A DNA stretch of 64,000 nucleotides from Palsa-883 sp963847615 (lineage in GTDB: Bacteria; Pseudomonadota; Alphaproteobacteria; Acetobacterales; Acetobacteraceae). Position 1 is the stretch's first letter; every line of letters starts with the position of its first letter. The stretch spans positions 45,854-109,853 of the forward strand of contig CAWKAN010000024.1 in the NCBI GenBank assembly GCA_963847615.1, read 5' to 3'. A model generated the notes under the pieces. The model ran no database searches. It had not been told where the DNA came from and was given only the letters and a program-made list of their open reading frames with translations. Shown here piece after piece: positions 16,391 through 25,977 of this stretch. The position numbers were made by a program, and so were the translations under genes.

Positions 16391-18296
16391 ATCGCGGTAG
16401 GGACGCGCATTACTGCGCGCCCCCCGCACAGAGCCGTACGAGCGGCATTCCCGCATACGGCTCCCACCTCGGGTGTTTGACGGCGAAGCGTTGCTCGGGC
16501 CAGGGATGGAGGATGCGCGGCTTCGGCAGGAAGTCCTCTGCCAGCCGCTTGATCCGCTCCCACGTCGTCTTGTCGCGCTGCCCGCGTCGCCGAAGCGACC
16601 GCCGCCAGAGCCGAACCACGCAGTCGCGGAAAGTCTGGAGAGCACGGATGTTGGTCGGCACCGCGTGATAGGCAAAATACCCGGTGACCACCTGTCGCAG
16701 CCACTCCCCTTGTCGGGGGATCGGCTGGTGCATCCGCCGCCGCATTTCCTCCGTCACCGCCAGAAGCTTCGCCTGCAACCGGTCGCGCCGGGATTTCCGC
16801 CATAGCAGGAACTTGCCACGTCGCGACTTGCCGCAGATCAAGGTAAAGCCCAGGAAGTTGAAAGTTTCCGGCCTGCCCAGCCCGCGCCTTTCTCTCCGCT
16901 CCGCCGCTCGGCGGCCGAATTCGATCAGGCGGGTCTTCTCCGGATGCAGCGTCAGTGCGAACTCTTCCAGACGTGCTCGCATCATTCCGAGGAACCGATG
17001 GGCATCGGCCTCGTGCTCGAACCCCACGACGATATCGTCCGCGTAGCGCACGACGATCATGTCGCCGGTGGCCTCCCGCTGTCGCCAGCGGTTGGCCCAG
17101 AGATCGAAGACGTAGTGCAGGTAGATATTCGCGAGCAGCGGCGAGATTACCGACCCCTGCCCGGTTCCCCTTTCACTGACAGTTACGACCTCGTCTTCGA
17201 GAATACCCGCCCTCAGCCATTTCTGGATCAGGCGGATGATGCGGCGGTCGCCGACCCGGTGCTCCACGAACCGGACCAGCCACTCCTGGCTGACCATATC
17301 GAAGAATGACCGGATGTCGGCGTCCAGTATCCAGTTCACCTTGGTGTTGCCGATCCCAACCACCAGGGCATCCAGCGCATCGTGCTGGCTGCGTCCGGGG
17401 CGGAACCCATACGAGAACCCGAGGAAGTCTTCCTCGTAGATCGCATTCAGCACCATCGCGACCGCGCGCTGGACAATCTTGTCCTCCAGCGCGGCAATCG
17501 CCAGCGGACGCTGTCGCCCATCCGGCTTCGGTATGAACCTCCTCCGGGATGGTTGCGCCCGATACGCTCCCCGATGGACCCGGTCGTGCAGGTCCTCGAT
17601 CCTGTGATCGAGGTCTGTCTCGTAGTCCTGCCACGTCAGCCCGTCCGCTCCGGGAGCAGCATCCCGCCTGAGGGCATAGAACGCCGTCCGCAGCATCGGG
17701 ACATCGACATGGTGGAGAAGCGCGGTGAACCTTTCCTTCTTCCTTTCCTTCGCAGCTTTCCGTATGCGGTCCAGCCCCTGTGACACGCTTGCCCGGTCCT
17801 GTGCCCGGCGAGTGCGCTGCTGGCCCACATTTCCCTCGGCCCCGGCCCTTGGCTCCACCCGCTCCGCATCCGGTTGCCCGGAGTTGTTCGCAGGCTTCAC
17901 AGCTACTATGGCCAGGTCTGACTTCTCACCCCCGTGCATCGCCGGCTACGGCTCCTCACCTTCCCGACGCGGACCGGCAGTTTGCGCCACCGGCCAAGAA
18001 TGAGATCTCTCGGTTCCCGAACAAGAAGCGTCCATGCATGCTGGGGTCTCTGACCGCGCCGGGTCGCCCACCGCTCGCGATAGCGCAGCAGGACGTGTTG
18101 CCTTCCAGGTTGGTAACCCTGTCGGCACCCGGGATTTCGGCCTTACGCGGCTCAATGGCCAGCCTGCACGCTCCCCTGCCGACGCTTCGCCCTGCCCCTC
18201 GCGGAACACGACGCACGGCGCGGGGCCGGCGTGACTCGCTAGGTCTTCACCGTAGTGGACTTTCACCTCCTGCTCCTTGCCGGTCTCCCGACGCAC
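16391..18296 (-). mobile_element. Complete group II intron
   Basis: The intron is 1906 bp on the minus strand. It has a 5' end GTGCG at 18296, a domain V hairpin (GAGCCGTATGCGGG...CGTACGGCTC) at 16431-16463, a domain VI-like stem after it and a 3' end ...CCGCGAT. The last six bases of the 5' exon (TTGGTA, IBS1) are complementary to TACCAA within domain I (positions 18110-18115), a plausible EBS1. The ORF in domain IV is intact. Exon joining restores a perfect operator palindrome, which independently confirms both boundaries. It is antisense to the toxin-antitoxin operon, so splicing cannot repair that mRNA. Confidence 0.88.
16410..17939 (-). CDS. ltrA: Group II intron reverse transcriptase/maturase
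   Basis: A 509-residue intron-encoded protein. Reverse-transcriptase blocks in order: ADGLTWQDYE, RRRFIPKPDGRQRPLAIAAL, YGFRPGRSQHDAL, DADIRSFFDMV, GTGQGSVISPLLANIYLHYV, the catalytic YADD at residues 299-302, and FNFLGFTLI. The maturase domain X follows (WLRQVVTGYFAYHAVPTN). No HNH endonuclease domain is present; the protein ends shortly after LPKPRILHPWPEQRFAV, as in endonuclease-lacking bacterial classes that target single-stranded DNA at replication forks. The last 18 codons run through domain V into domain VI, so the C-terminus PYAGMPLVRLC is encoded by the ribozyme core. The frame is clean, so the element may still be active. Confidence 0.93.
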   Translation of the reverse strand: MHGGEKSDLAIVAVKPANNSGQPDAERVEPRAGAEGNVGQQRTRRAQDRASVSQGLDRIRKAAKERKKERFTALLHHVDVPMLRTAFYALRRDAAPGADGLTWQDYETDLDHRIEDLHDRVHRGAYRAQPSRRRFIPKPDGRQRPLAIAALEDKIVQRAVAMVLNAIYEEDFLGFSYGFRPGRSQHDALDALVVGIGNTKVNWILDADIRSFFDMVSQEWLVRFVEHRVGDRRIIRLIQKWLRAGILEDEVVTVSERGTGQGSVISPLLANIYLHYVFDLWANRWRQREATGDMIVVRYADDIVVGFEHEADAHRFLGMMRARLEEFALTLHPEKTRLIEFGRRAAERRERRGLGRPETFNFLGFTLICGKSRRGKFLLWRKSRRDRLQAKLLAVTEEMRRRMHQPIPRQGEWLRQVVTGYFAYHAVPTNIRALQTFRDCVVRLWRRSLRRRGQRDKTTWERIKRLAEDFLPKPRILHPWPEQRFAVKHPRWEPYAGMPLVRLCAGGAQ

Positions 18297-18317
18297 TACC
18301 AAACGCGGAAGATCAAC

Positions 18318-18657
18318 ATGCCCTCACCGTCGGGCTGGACCGTCGAGACGCTCAACCAAGCGGGTCGATGTCGAAATCCTCGCCATGCCGGCCGACGTCC
18401 GCGCCTCCTTGACCCGCATCGTCGAGCGGATCCAGGCAATCGGTCTGGAGCGGATGCGAGAGCCGCACGTCAAGCACCTGCGCGGCAAGCTGTGGGAGAT
18501 GCGGTTGAGCGGGCGGGACGGCATTGGTCGGGCGATCTACCTCACCACGGTCGGGCGGCGCGTCGTGATCGTCCTGGCGTTCGTGAAGCAGACGCAGCAG
18601 ACACCGCCCGCCGTGCTGGCGCTGGCGGAGCGGCGGGCGAAGGAGGTTGGCCGGTGA
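18318..18657 (+). pseudogene. RelE/HigB-type toxin, frameshifted
   Basis: It starts MPSPSGWTVETLNQ, then changes frame at about 18361 (CAAGCGGGTC where CAACGGGTC would be expected) into RVDVEILAMPADVRASLTRI, ERMREPHVKHLRGKLWEMRL, GRAIYLTTVGRRVVIVLAFV and KQTQQTPPAVLALAERRA. This is the phage-Gp49-like HigB/RelE fold, with the basic Arg/Lys clusters of mRNA-interferases. The span is 1 modulo 3, one extra base. The stop overlaps the antitoxin start (GTGA). With the promoter split by the intron and the frame broken, toxin production seems unlikely, unless the extra base is a sequencing error. Confidence 0.78.
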
Positions 18658-18935
18658 CAGACTTCGATGTCCTGAAGGCGCGGATGCTGCAAGATCCCGC
18701 GGTCAAGGCCGAGTATGACCGGCTTGGCCCGATCCATGCGCTGGTCTTTGAACTGGTCGAGGCCCGGCACCGGGCCGGCCTGACCCAGGCGCAGCTCGCG
18801 GCGCGGATGGGAACCACCCAGTCCGCCGTCGCTCGGCTGGAGAGCGCGCGCCATATGCCAAGTCTCGACCTGGCGGCGCGCTACGCTGCGGCGGTTGGTC
18901 AGCGCCTTGATATCCACCTGCAAGCCGCCGAGTGA
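18654..18935 (+). CDS. XRE/HigA-type antitoxin
   Basis: A 93-residue protein with GTG start overlapping the toxin stop by four bases. Residues 40-85 are a helix-turn-helix: AGLTQAQLAARMGTTQSAVARLESAR, then PSLDLAARYAAAVGQRLDIHL. It would neutralise the RelE-like toxin and bind the TATAGC-N6-GCTATA operator upstream of the operon. The toxin-first gene order is typical of HigBA. Its own frame is intact, but its natural promoter has been split by the group II intron, so any expression must come from elsewhere. Confidence 0.85.
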   Translation: MTDFDVLKARMLQDPAVKAEYDRLGPIHALVFELVEARHRAGLTQAQLAARMGTTQSAVARLESARHMPSLDLAARYAAAVGQRLDIHLQAAE

Positions 18936-19001
18936 TCGCGTGGGGACCGGGCCAGGGCCTCGGCCGCCGGGCGCGACCGTGTCGGACGTCCAGGAGCCAG
19001 C

Positions 19002-19376
19002 ATGACGATCCACCCCATCCACACCAAGGCCGACCGCGCGGCGGCGCTCGCCCGGATCGAGGCGCTGTGGCAGGCCCGGCCCGGCACGCCGGCGCACGAC
19101 GAGCTTGAAGTGCTGGGCATCCTCGTCGCGGCCTACGAGGATCGACACTGGCCGATCCTGCCGCCTGACCCGGTGGACGCGATCAAGTTCCACATGGCGC
19201 AGAACGGCCTGCGCCAGAAGGATTTCGCCGGCGTTCTGGGCAGCGCCAGCCGCACCTCGGAGATTTTCCCACCGCGGCGGGCGCTGACGGTCGAGATGAT
19301 CAGAGCCGTTCACCAGGCACGGGCGATCCCGCTGGACAGTATTCTCGGCAGCGGCGCCGGGGGGCGGGTTACCTGA
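19002..19376 (+). CDS. HigA-family helix-turn-helix protein (COG5499-like), without toxin partner
   Basis: A 124-residue protein. HPIHTKADRAAALARIEALW and DELEVLGILVAAYEDRHWPI are the conserved N-terminal region of HigA antitoxins in the HigB-HigA class that acts on mRNA. The helix-turn-helix is QNGLRQKDFAGVLGSASRTSEIF, followed by RALTVEMIRAVHQA. The usual upstream HigB partner is missing; the gene before it is the other antitoxin, 66 bp away. It may be an orphan antitoxin that cross-reacts with, or was left behind by, a lost toxin gene. Confidence 0.78.
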   Translation: MTIHPIHTKADRAAALARIEALWQARPGTPAHDELEVLGILVAAYEDRHWPILPPDPVDAIKFHMAQNGLRQKDFAGVLGSASRTSEIFPPRRALTVEMIRAVHQARAIPLDSILGSGAGGRVT

Positions 19377-19480
19377 CAGGCTCCGCAGGCCCCGCGAGCG
19401 GTCGCGACGCGCCGGGCGAAGGTGGTTTCGTTATATCAACCGAGCAGAATTTCAGCCCCCAGCAGCGCTGCGCGTTCCAA

Positions 19481-21061
19481 CTACGCCGCTCGGTCTGCAA
19501 ACATTTCGCTTTGCGCCGCCGGTCGATCCTCTGCGCTCGGCAGCAACGCCGCGATCGCCTCGGCGGGCACGTTCGCGAGCTCATTCGGCTCCATTTTGTA
19601 GAGGCCCCCGCCATACACGCGGCCCTCGCCAAGCAGCGTCGCACCGTCGATCCCGTCCAAGAATTCCCACACCTGGCGGCCCAGATCGGCGTTGCGCGCG
19701 AGCGCCTTCGCGAGCGCCGGCTTTGGGTAGAGCAGGAGATAGACGTTCGCGGCCGTAGCCTTTGACCGGTTCAGGATGAAGCGAAAAGGCTTGGTTCGCT
19801 TTACCATGTTCCGCCCCATGTAAGTACAGATGAAGGGCGCAGGCGGCCGATCTTCTTGGGCATACCAGGGGTTGCGGCGGCTACAAAGATAGGTTTCGGC
19901 CACCTTTGGCTTGCCGGTCTGTAGATAGGCCCAGAGCGACGGGTAGCGTTCTTTAACTTCTGGCTCCGGCAACCGGCAATCCAATATGAAGAGCTGCCGG
20001 GCAAGCTTTGGCGTGCCGTCCACCTCCGCTTCGATAATATCGCTTTCGAGGTAGCGAGGCCCCGGCAGGATTGGCTTAGTGAATTCAGCAGGTAGATTGC
20101 GCGTGACGATCTCAGCGCGCGTCATGATGAAGAAGCCATTGTCGCCCGTGGCAAGACCGCGTTTGATCTGGAAGAAGTCCGCGAGCCGGCGGCCGCCATT
20201 GGTCGCCCGGACGCCGTCTGCGGCGAGGCTTGTCCATTTCGCCGCCCCTTGTAGCTCGGCGGCGGGCACAAGGCGCGAGACCTTCGGCGCTGCGAGCGTG
20301 CCGCCGTAAGAGAATTCGACCTGACGGCCGGTGATGGGCTTGCGTTTGCGAAACCAGACGACGGCCGAGGACACGAGCGCATCACCAAACTGCAGTTCGC
20401 TCGGATCGAAGCGATGAATTCGGATCAGCTCGACCTGGTTCAGCAGATAGCGCTTCACCGGGACGCCGTAATTCACATCCATGAACTCACTCGGGATGAG
20501 CCAGCCGGCGACGCCATCCGGTGTCATCCAGGCGTGAGCGAGGCCGAGGAAATAGCAGTAAAGGCCCGCAAGCCCGGCCATCTGGATGCCAGAGGCCGCG
20601 GCGGTTGCAGCAAGCAGTCGCACCTTTGCCGCCTTATCCATGTGATGGTGCCGCACATAGGGTGGATTGCAGATCACAAGGTTGAAGCCCTCGCCGTCTC
20701 CCGGCGGCCTCGTCGTCGTGAAATCTCCCAAAATGATCTTGAGCGGATGCTCGCGCCACAGTTCGCATGCAGGTGCGCCATAGTGCGGATCAATCTCGAA
20801 GCCGAGCGCGGATTCGATCCGCTCCCCGGCGAACTCGCGCACCAGCGCGGCATAGAATGAGCCGGTTCCGATCGCCGGATCGAGAAAGCGCACGGGCGCA
20901 TCGGCGGGCAACAAGTCCCGCGCATACCCGAGCAGGTCGGATGCGAGACCTGTCGGCGTGGAGAATTGGCCGAGTTTGTTTCGCTCAGCCTGCGTCTTTG
21001 CAGCATCGAGAGTCGCTTGCAGGGCGAGCCGGCGATCTTCGATCGGGGTCACGGCATCCAT
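19481..21061 (-). CDS. N6-adenine DNA methyltransferase of a XamI-type restriction system
   Basis: A 526-residue enzyme: QFSTPTGLASDLLGY (target/AdoMet region X), motif I VRFLDPAIGTGSFYAAL near residue 60, GFEIDP (II), and motif IV NPPYVRHHH near residue 130. Motif IV plus the order X-I-II-IV place it among gamma-type N6-adenine methyltransferases. The C-terminal half holds the target-recognition region (FFQIKRGLATGDNGFF). It would protect host DNA from the adjacent endonuclease; the genes are 3 bp apart, methyltransferase second. The recognition site is not readable directly; XamI itself, as I recall, cuts GTCGAC. Confidence 0.88.
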   Translation of the reverse strand: MDAVTPIEDRRLALQATLDAAKTQAERNKLGQFSTPTGLASDLLGYARDLLPADAPVRFLDPAIGTGSFYAALVREFAGERIESALGFEIDPHYGAPACELWREHPLKIILGDFTTTRPPGDGEGFNLVICNPPYVRHHHMDKAAKVRLLAATAAASGIQMAGLAGLYCYFLGLAHAWMTPDGVAGWLIPSEFMDVNYGVPVKRYLLNQVELIRIHRFDPSELQFGDALVSSAVVWFRKRKPITGRQVEFSYGGTLAAPKVSRLVPAAELQGAAKWTSLAADGVRATNGGRRLADFFQIKRGLATGDNGFFIMTRAEIVTRNLPAEFTKPILPGPRYLESDIIEAEVDGTPKLARQLFILDCRLPEPEVKERYPSLWAYLQTGKPKVAETYLCSRRNPWYAQEDRPPAPFICTYMGRNMVKRTKPFRFILNRSKATAANVYLLLYPKPALAKALARNADLGRQVWEFLDGIDGATLLGEGRVYGGGLYKMEPNELANVPAEAIAALLPSAEDRPAAQSEMFADRAA

Positions 21062-21064
21062 GAG

Positions 21065-22030
21065 CTAGATCCCGAACCGCGCAAGGTCATCGATGCGGTG
21101 CTCCCACACCCAATCAATAAGCTCGCCGGCTTCGTAGCCGAGATACCCGCTGTCAAAATACCCGCATAGGAACAGGATGAACCGCACGCCATTCCCGAAT
21201 GTGTGGCGCAATTGGTTAATTTTTTGTGCCTCTTCCTTGCGCCGCTTGTTGGTGTTGGTGAAATCCCCAGCCGATTTCGCTTCGATCATGAACGGCAGGT
21301 CACCGGCCTTCGCCGTCCGTGGCATGACCGCCGTGTCGATCGGTATGTTGATCGTCGATGTCCGGCCTTCGGCTTTCACCGGCACATTGAGGCGGAAGCT
21401 GTAAGTGCCCTGTGGCATCGCATTGTATTTAATGCCCTCGGGAAGGCGCCTGTAGTGGCGGCCTTCAAGCCATGTTCCGATCGCGGCGAGTTGCCGCTTC
21501 TCTTGCGCGTTGCGGATGATCGGGTTGGCGACAGCGCCGCAGAGGCGATCTGCGACGATCGTCGCCGCGCGGTGCACTTCAGCATCCGTCGCCGGGTGGC
21601 GCGTTTCGAGCCAGATGAAGATATCGGGATCAGCCATCTTCTCGATGATGGCACCGATCTTCTCAAGATCGGCTTGCAGAGCTGCCAGCGGCATGCGCGG
21701 CGGCAGGGTCCCCTTTTCCATGCAGCCGACGAGATTTTTCGAGACTCCCGCGAGACCGACCACGCGGTCGACCGCGAGTGGCGGGCACGTCAACATGCGG
21801 AGCGTCGGCAGCACACCGGGGTGTTGCCGGAGCAACGTCGCCTTCACATCCGCCAGATTTTTCGTCTTTTGCAGCGTGTCTTCGACTTCCTTTGTTGTCT
21901 TGACGCGCGTTTCCCGAAAGGCAACCGGGGCGAACTTCATGAACCAGTCGTTATACATGTTGACGGACCGAGCAATGTCCGCCTTCCACAACCGAGGTTT
22001 ATTGAGATTAACCGGCACGCTTATTCTCAC
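21065..22030 (-). CDS. XamI-family type II restriction endonuclease
   Basis: About 321 residues. The protein shows the XamI family pattern: NKPRLWKADIARSVNMYNDW near the N-terminus, FRETRVKTTKEVEDTL, HPGVLPTLRMLTCPPLAVDR, ADRLCGAVANPIIRNAQEKR, and near residue 250 DLPFMIEAKSAGDFTNTNKR. The last carries an ExK element expected of a PD-(D/E)xK nuclease core. The C-terminus YFDSGYLGYEAGELIDWVWE is also characteristic. The start GTG overlaps the upstream small gene by 23 bp; an in-frame GTG four codons later is the alternative. Restriction before methyltransferase in the same operon is notable, because transfer would then need tight control. Confidence 0.88.
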   Translation of the reverse strand: MRISVPVNLNKPRLWKADIARSVNMYNDWFMKFAPVAFRETRVKTTKEVEDTLQKTKNLADVKATLLRQHPGVLPTLRMLTCPPLAVDRVVGLAGVSKNLVGCMEKGTLPPRMPLAALQADLEKIGAIIEKMADPDIFIWLETRHPATDAEVHRAATIVADRLCGAVANPIIRNAQEKRQLAAIGTWLEGRHYRRLPEGIKYNAMPQGTYSFRLNVPVKAEGRTSTINIPIDTAVMPRTAKAGDLPFMIEAKSAGDFTNTNKRRKEEAQKINQLRHTFGNGVRFILFLCGYFDSGYLGYEAGELIDWVWEHRIDDLARFGI

Positions 22031-22196
22031 GATAGAGCTGCCACATTTCAGTGAGCAGCGCGTTTAACGGCATTTGTTGACGCGCGGCTTCGACCTTGAT
22101 CGCTTTTGCGATCGGCACCGGCAGACGGAAGCCAATGATCTGCGATACCCCGGCTTCCCGGTGGCGCTTCGGCTGATCGGCGTTCTTCTCGGACAT
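22008..22196 (-). CDS. Small protein upstream of and overlapping the restriction gene, possible ribbon-helix-helix regulator
   Basis: A 62-residue protein starting MSEKNADQPKRHREAG with a GAGGG ribosome site 8 nt upstream. The segment SQIIGFRLPVPIAKAIKVEA followed by MPLNALLTEMWQLYREN has a strand then two helices, the layout of Arc/MetJ-type DNA-binding proteins. Its last 23 bases overlap the XamI-type gene, so translation of the nuclease is probably coupled to it. A role as control protein of the restriction system is inference from position and size. Canonical C proteins are HTH rather than RHH. Confidence 0.6.
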   Translation of the reverse strand: MSEKNADQPKRHREAGVSQIIGFRLPVPIAKAIKVEAARQQMPLNALLTEMWQLYRENKRAG

Positions 22197-22590
22197 GCGA
22201 ATCGCCCTCAAGTTGACGGGTCGATTGAGCCTACTGGCCCCACCGGGATTCACAAGGCGAGAGATTTCTGGTCCTGGCGACATTCTGGACTGCGTCTACG
22301 ACGACGAACGGGTCTGCAACCGCATCCATCAAAGCAGCCCGCAAATAGGGAGAGGCCGCCGCGGTACCACGGCAGGCCCATTTCCTCGTCACGTCCCGGG
22401 TCGCGGTGATGGGCGCTGACCGCGCGCCCGAAATCCGCGAAACGGTTGGGCCGCTAAAAACGCCAAATGCGACTACCCTGGCCGATGGGCTGCGCCGCCG
22501 CCCCGCCCGCCCCCACCAAAACCAGTGGCCCCCGAACCCCGCCAGGTGGCATGATCCCCCAACCCTCTCAACCTCAGGTAGCACCTTCCC
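22197..22590. other. Gene-free interval at the right edge of the island
   Basis: A 394-bp divergent intergenic region between the restriction operon and the phosphofructokinase gene. GC content rises towards the right. A minus-strand stretch reading LMDAVADPFVVVDAVQNVAR looks coding-like but has no start and no partner. I see no tRNA, attachment site or terminator that I can support. Confidence 0.35.
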
Positions 22591-23679
<1,089 letters not shown>

Positions 23680-23814
23680 CCCGGAGGGCGCCCGCGGTCG
23701 CGCACTGAATCCGCCGCCCCCCGCGGGGCGGTTGCCTACCCCCCACGTGACACCGCGGCCGGGTTCTGCCTTGCTGGCGCCCACACGCAGCTCTGTCAGG
23801 GAGGAAAAGCCGCG

Positions 23815-24549
23815 ATGAGCGTCGTTGCCGTGGAAGCCAACGGGCCGGTCTCCATCATCCGCATCAACCGGCCGGAGAAGCTCAACGCCATCTCCAGCGC
23901 CGTTGCCGTCGAGCTGCAGCAGGCGTTCGAGGCGTTCGACGCCTCCGACCAGCGCGTCGCCATCCTCAGCGCCGCCGGCGACCGCGCGTTCAGCGCCGGG
24001 GCCGACGTGACCGACCTGCCCGAGCTCTGGCGCGCCATCCAAGGCGTCGGCTTCCACACCGACAAGCCGATCATCGCCGCCACCTCCGGCTGGTGCGTCG
24101 GCGGCGGCATCGTGATGGTGATGATGTGCGACCTGATGGTGTCGACCGAGGACACCGTCTTCTACTACCCGGAGGCGAAGCTGGGCGTGACCGGCGGCAT
24201 GATCAGTTCCCTGGTCGCGCGCATGCCGCACAAGCTGGCAATGGAAATGATGTTGCTGGGCACCAAGGTCTCGGCGCAGCGCGCCTACGACGTGGGCTTC
24301 GTCAACCGCGTGGTGGCGAACGGCCGGCACGAGGCCGAGGCCCTGGCGATGGCGCAGGACCTGCTCGACTCGGCGCCGCTGGTGATTGGCACATTGAAAC
24401 GACTCGCCGCGCAGGTGCTGCCGATCGGCCCGGTCGAACGCATGGTCGAGGTGAGCCGCGCCCTCGGCCGCGTGCGCGCCAGCGAGGACCTGCAGGAGGG
24501 CATCCGCGCCCACCAGGAGCGGCGCAAACCGCGCTTCACCGGACGCTGA
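23815..24549 (+). CDS. Enoyl-CoA hydratase/isomerase family protein
   Basis: A 244-residue crotonase-fold protein. INRPEKLNAIS, the first oxyanion-hole segment RAFSAGADVTDL near residue 60 and the second, SGWCVGGGIVMVMMCDLMVS near residue 100, are present. One of the two catalytic Glu positions is occupied (YYPEAKLGV), while the equivalent of the other Glu is not obvious, so hydratase activity is uncertain; isomerase or dehalogenase chemistry is possible. A GGAGG ribosome site precedes ATG. The 67-bp gap to the flavoprotein hydroxylase gene suggests co-transcription in a catabolic unit. Confidence 0.85.
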   Translation: MSVVAVEANGPVSIIRINRPEKLNAISSAVAVELQQAFEAFDASDQRVAILSAAGDRAFSAGADVTDLPELWRAIQGVGFHTDKPIIAATSGWCVGGGIVMVMMCDLMVSTEDTVFYYPEAKLGVTGGMISSLVARMPHKLAMEMMLLGTKVSAQRAYDVGFVNRVVANGRHEAEALAMAQDLLDSAPLVIGTLKRLAAQVLPIGPVERMVEVSRALGRVRASEDLQEGIRAHQERRKPRFTGR

Positions 24550-24616
24550 GCCGCGCCCGCCGCTCCCCCACCGCCAGGCGGGCCGCCCCCGCCGCCACCA
24601 CCCGGGAGACACGCCC

Positions 24617-25804
24617 ATGCCCCGCATCCTGATCGCCGGCGCCGGCATCGGCGGCCTCACCGCCGCGCTGGCGCTGCAACAAAGCGGCCACCAGGTGCAG
24701 CTGTTCGAGCAGGCCAGCGAGCTGCGCGAGGTCGGCGCCGGCGTGCAACTCTCCGCCAACGGCACGCGCGTGCTGATCGCCCTCGGCCTGGGTCCGGCGA
24801 TGCAACAAATCGTCTGCGAACCGGCCGGCAAGGAGCTCCGCCTCTGGAGCACCGGGCAGACCTGGAAACTGTTCGACCTCGGCGAGACCTCGGTCGCCCG
24901 CTACGGCGCCCCCTACTGGATGGTCCACCGCGGCGACTTCCACGCCGCGCTGCGCGAGGCCGTGCTGCGCGCCGACCCGGACGCCATCCGCACCGGCGCC
25001 GCCGCCACCGGCTTCACCCAGACCGAGACCGGAATCACCCTGCACCTCGCCGCCGGCGATCCCGTCCCGGGCGACACGCTGATCGGCGCCGACGGCGTGC
25101 ACTCGGCGATCCGCCAGCACATGTTCGGCGTCAGCCGCGCGCAGTTCACCGGCATCATGGCCTGGCGCGGCCTGATCCCGATGGCCCGCCTGCCCGCGCA
25201 CCTGCAACGCCTGGTCGGCACCAACTGGAACGGCCGCGGCGGCCACGTCGTCACCTACCCGCTGCGCCGCGGCGAGATCCTCAACTTCGTCGGCGCGCTG
25301 GAACGCGACGACTGGCTGGTGGAATCCTGGACCGAGTCCGGCACGATCGAGGAATGCGCCCGCGACTTCGCCGACTGGCACCCCGACATTCAGACCATGA
25401 TCCACGCCATCGACACGCCGTTCAAATGGGCCCTGCTCGGTCGCGAGCCGCTGCCGCGCTTCTCCATCGGCCGCGCCACCCTGCTGGGCGACGCCGCCCA
25501 TCCCACGCTGCCCTTCCTCGCCCAGGGCGCCAACATGGCGCTGGAGGACGCCGCGGTCCTCGCCCGCTGCCTGGCGGCGCACCCCGACATCCCGACCGCG
25601 CTGCGTCATTACGAGGCCGCCCGCCTCGCCCGCACCGCCGCGATCGTCCGCGGCTCCAACGACAACGCCAGGCGCTTCCACAACCCCGCCCTGGCGCAGG
25701 CCGCCACCGCCGCCGCCTACATCGACCGCGAGTGGACGCCGGAAAAAACCCGCGAGCGCTACGACTGGCTCTACGACTACAACGCGCTGACCACCCCGAT
25801 CTAA
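24617..25804 (+). CDS. FAD-dependent aromatic-ring monooxygenase (salicylate / 3-hydroxybenzoate hydroxylase-like)
   Basis: A 395-residue group A flavoprotein monooxygenase. It shows the dinucleotide fold IAGAGIGGLTAALAL at residues 6-20, the second FAD/NADPH segment DTLIGADGVHSAIR near 155, and the FAD-ribityl motif LLGDAAHPTLPFLAQGANMA near 295. These are shared by salicylate 1-hydroxylase, 3-hydroxybenzoate 6-hydroxylase and 6-hydroxynicotinate 3-monooxygenase. It would hydroxylate a phenol or pyridinol with NAD(P)H and oxygen. The nearby hydratase, racemase-superfamily protein and hydrolase suggest a ring-degradation set, but no ring-cleavage dioxygenase is present here. Confidence 0.88.
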   Translation: MPRILIAGAGIGGLTAALALQQSGHQVQLFEQASELREVGAGVQLSANGTRVLIALGLGPAMQQIVCEPAGKELRLWSTGQTWKLFDLGETSVARYGAPYWMVHRGDFHAALREAVLRADPDAIRTGAAATGFTQTETGITLHLAAGDPVPGDTLIGADGVHSAIRQHMFGVSRAQFTGIMAWRGLIPMARLPAHLQRLVGTNWNGRGGHVVTYPLRRGEILNFVGALERDDWLVESWTESGTIEECARDFADWHPDIQTMIHAIDTPFKWALLGREPLPRFSIGRATLLGDAAHPTLPFLAQGANMALEDAAVLARCLAAHPDIPTALRHYEAARLARTAAIVRGSNDNARRFHNPALAQAATAAAYIDREWTPEKTRERYDWLYDYNALTTPI

Positions 25805-25977
25805 CACTCCCCCCCCCTCTCCCGCCACGCGGGCTTGGGCCGCGCAGAGCGGACCTAAGGTCGCGGAGCCCTTGCGACGCGGGTGAGGGTGGTGCCACGC
25901 GCTCAGCCCCCCCTTCGATCCGCCGCGCCCGCCCCCCTTCCACGCACCAACCGCTCCGCCTCCGCGAGACCGATGCG

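Noticed and set aside
25805..25900. Possible REP element (CCTCTCCCGCCACGCGGG ... GGGTGAGGG)
   Set aside because: Reminiscent of common intergenic boilerplate in GC-rich alphaproteobacteria, but the stem is interrupted and only one copy is seen here.
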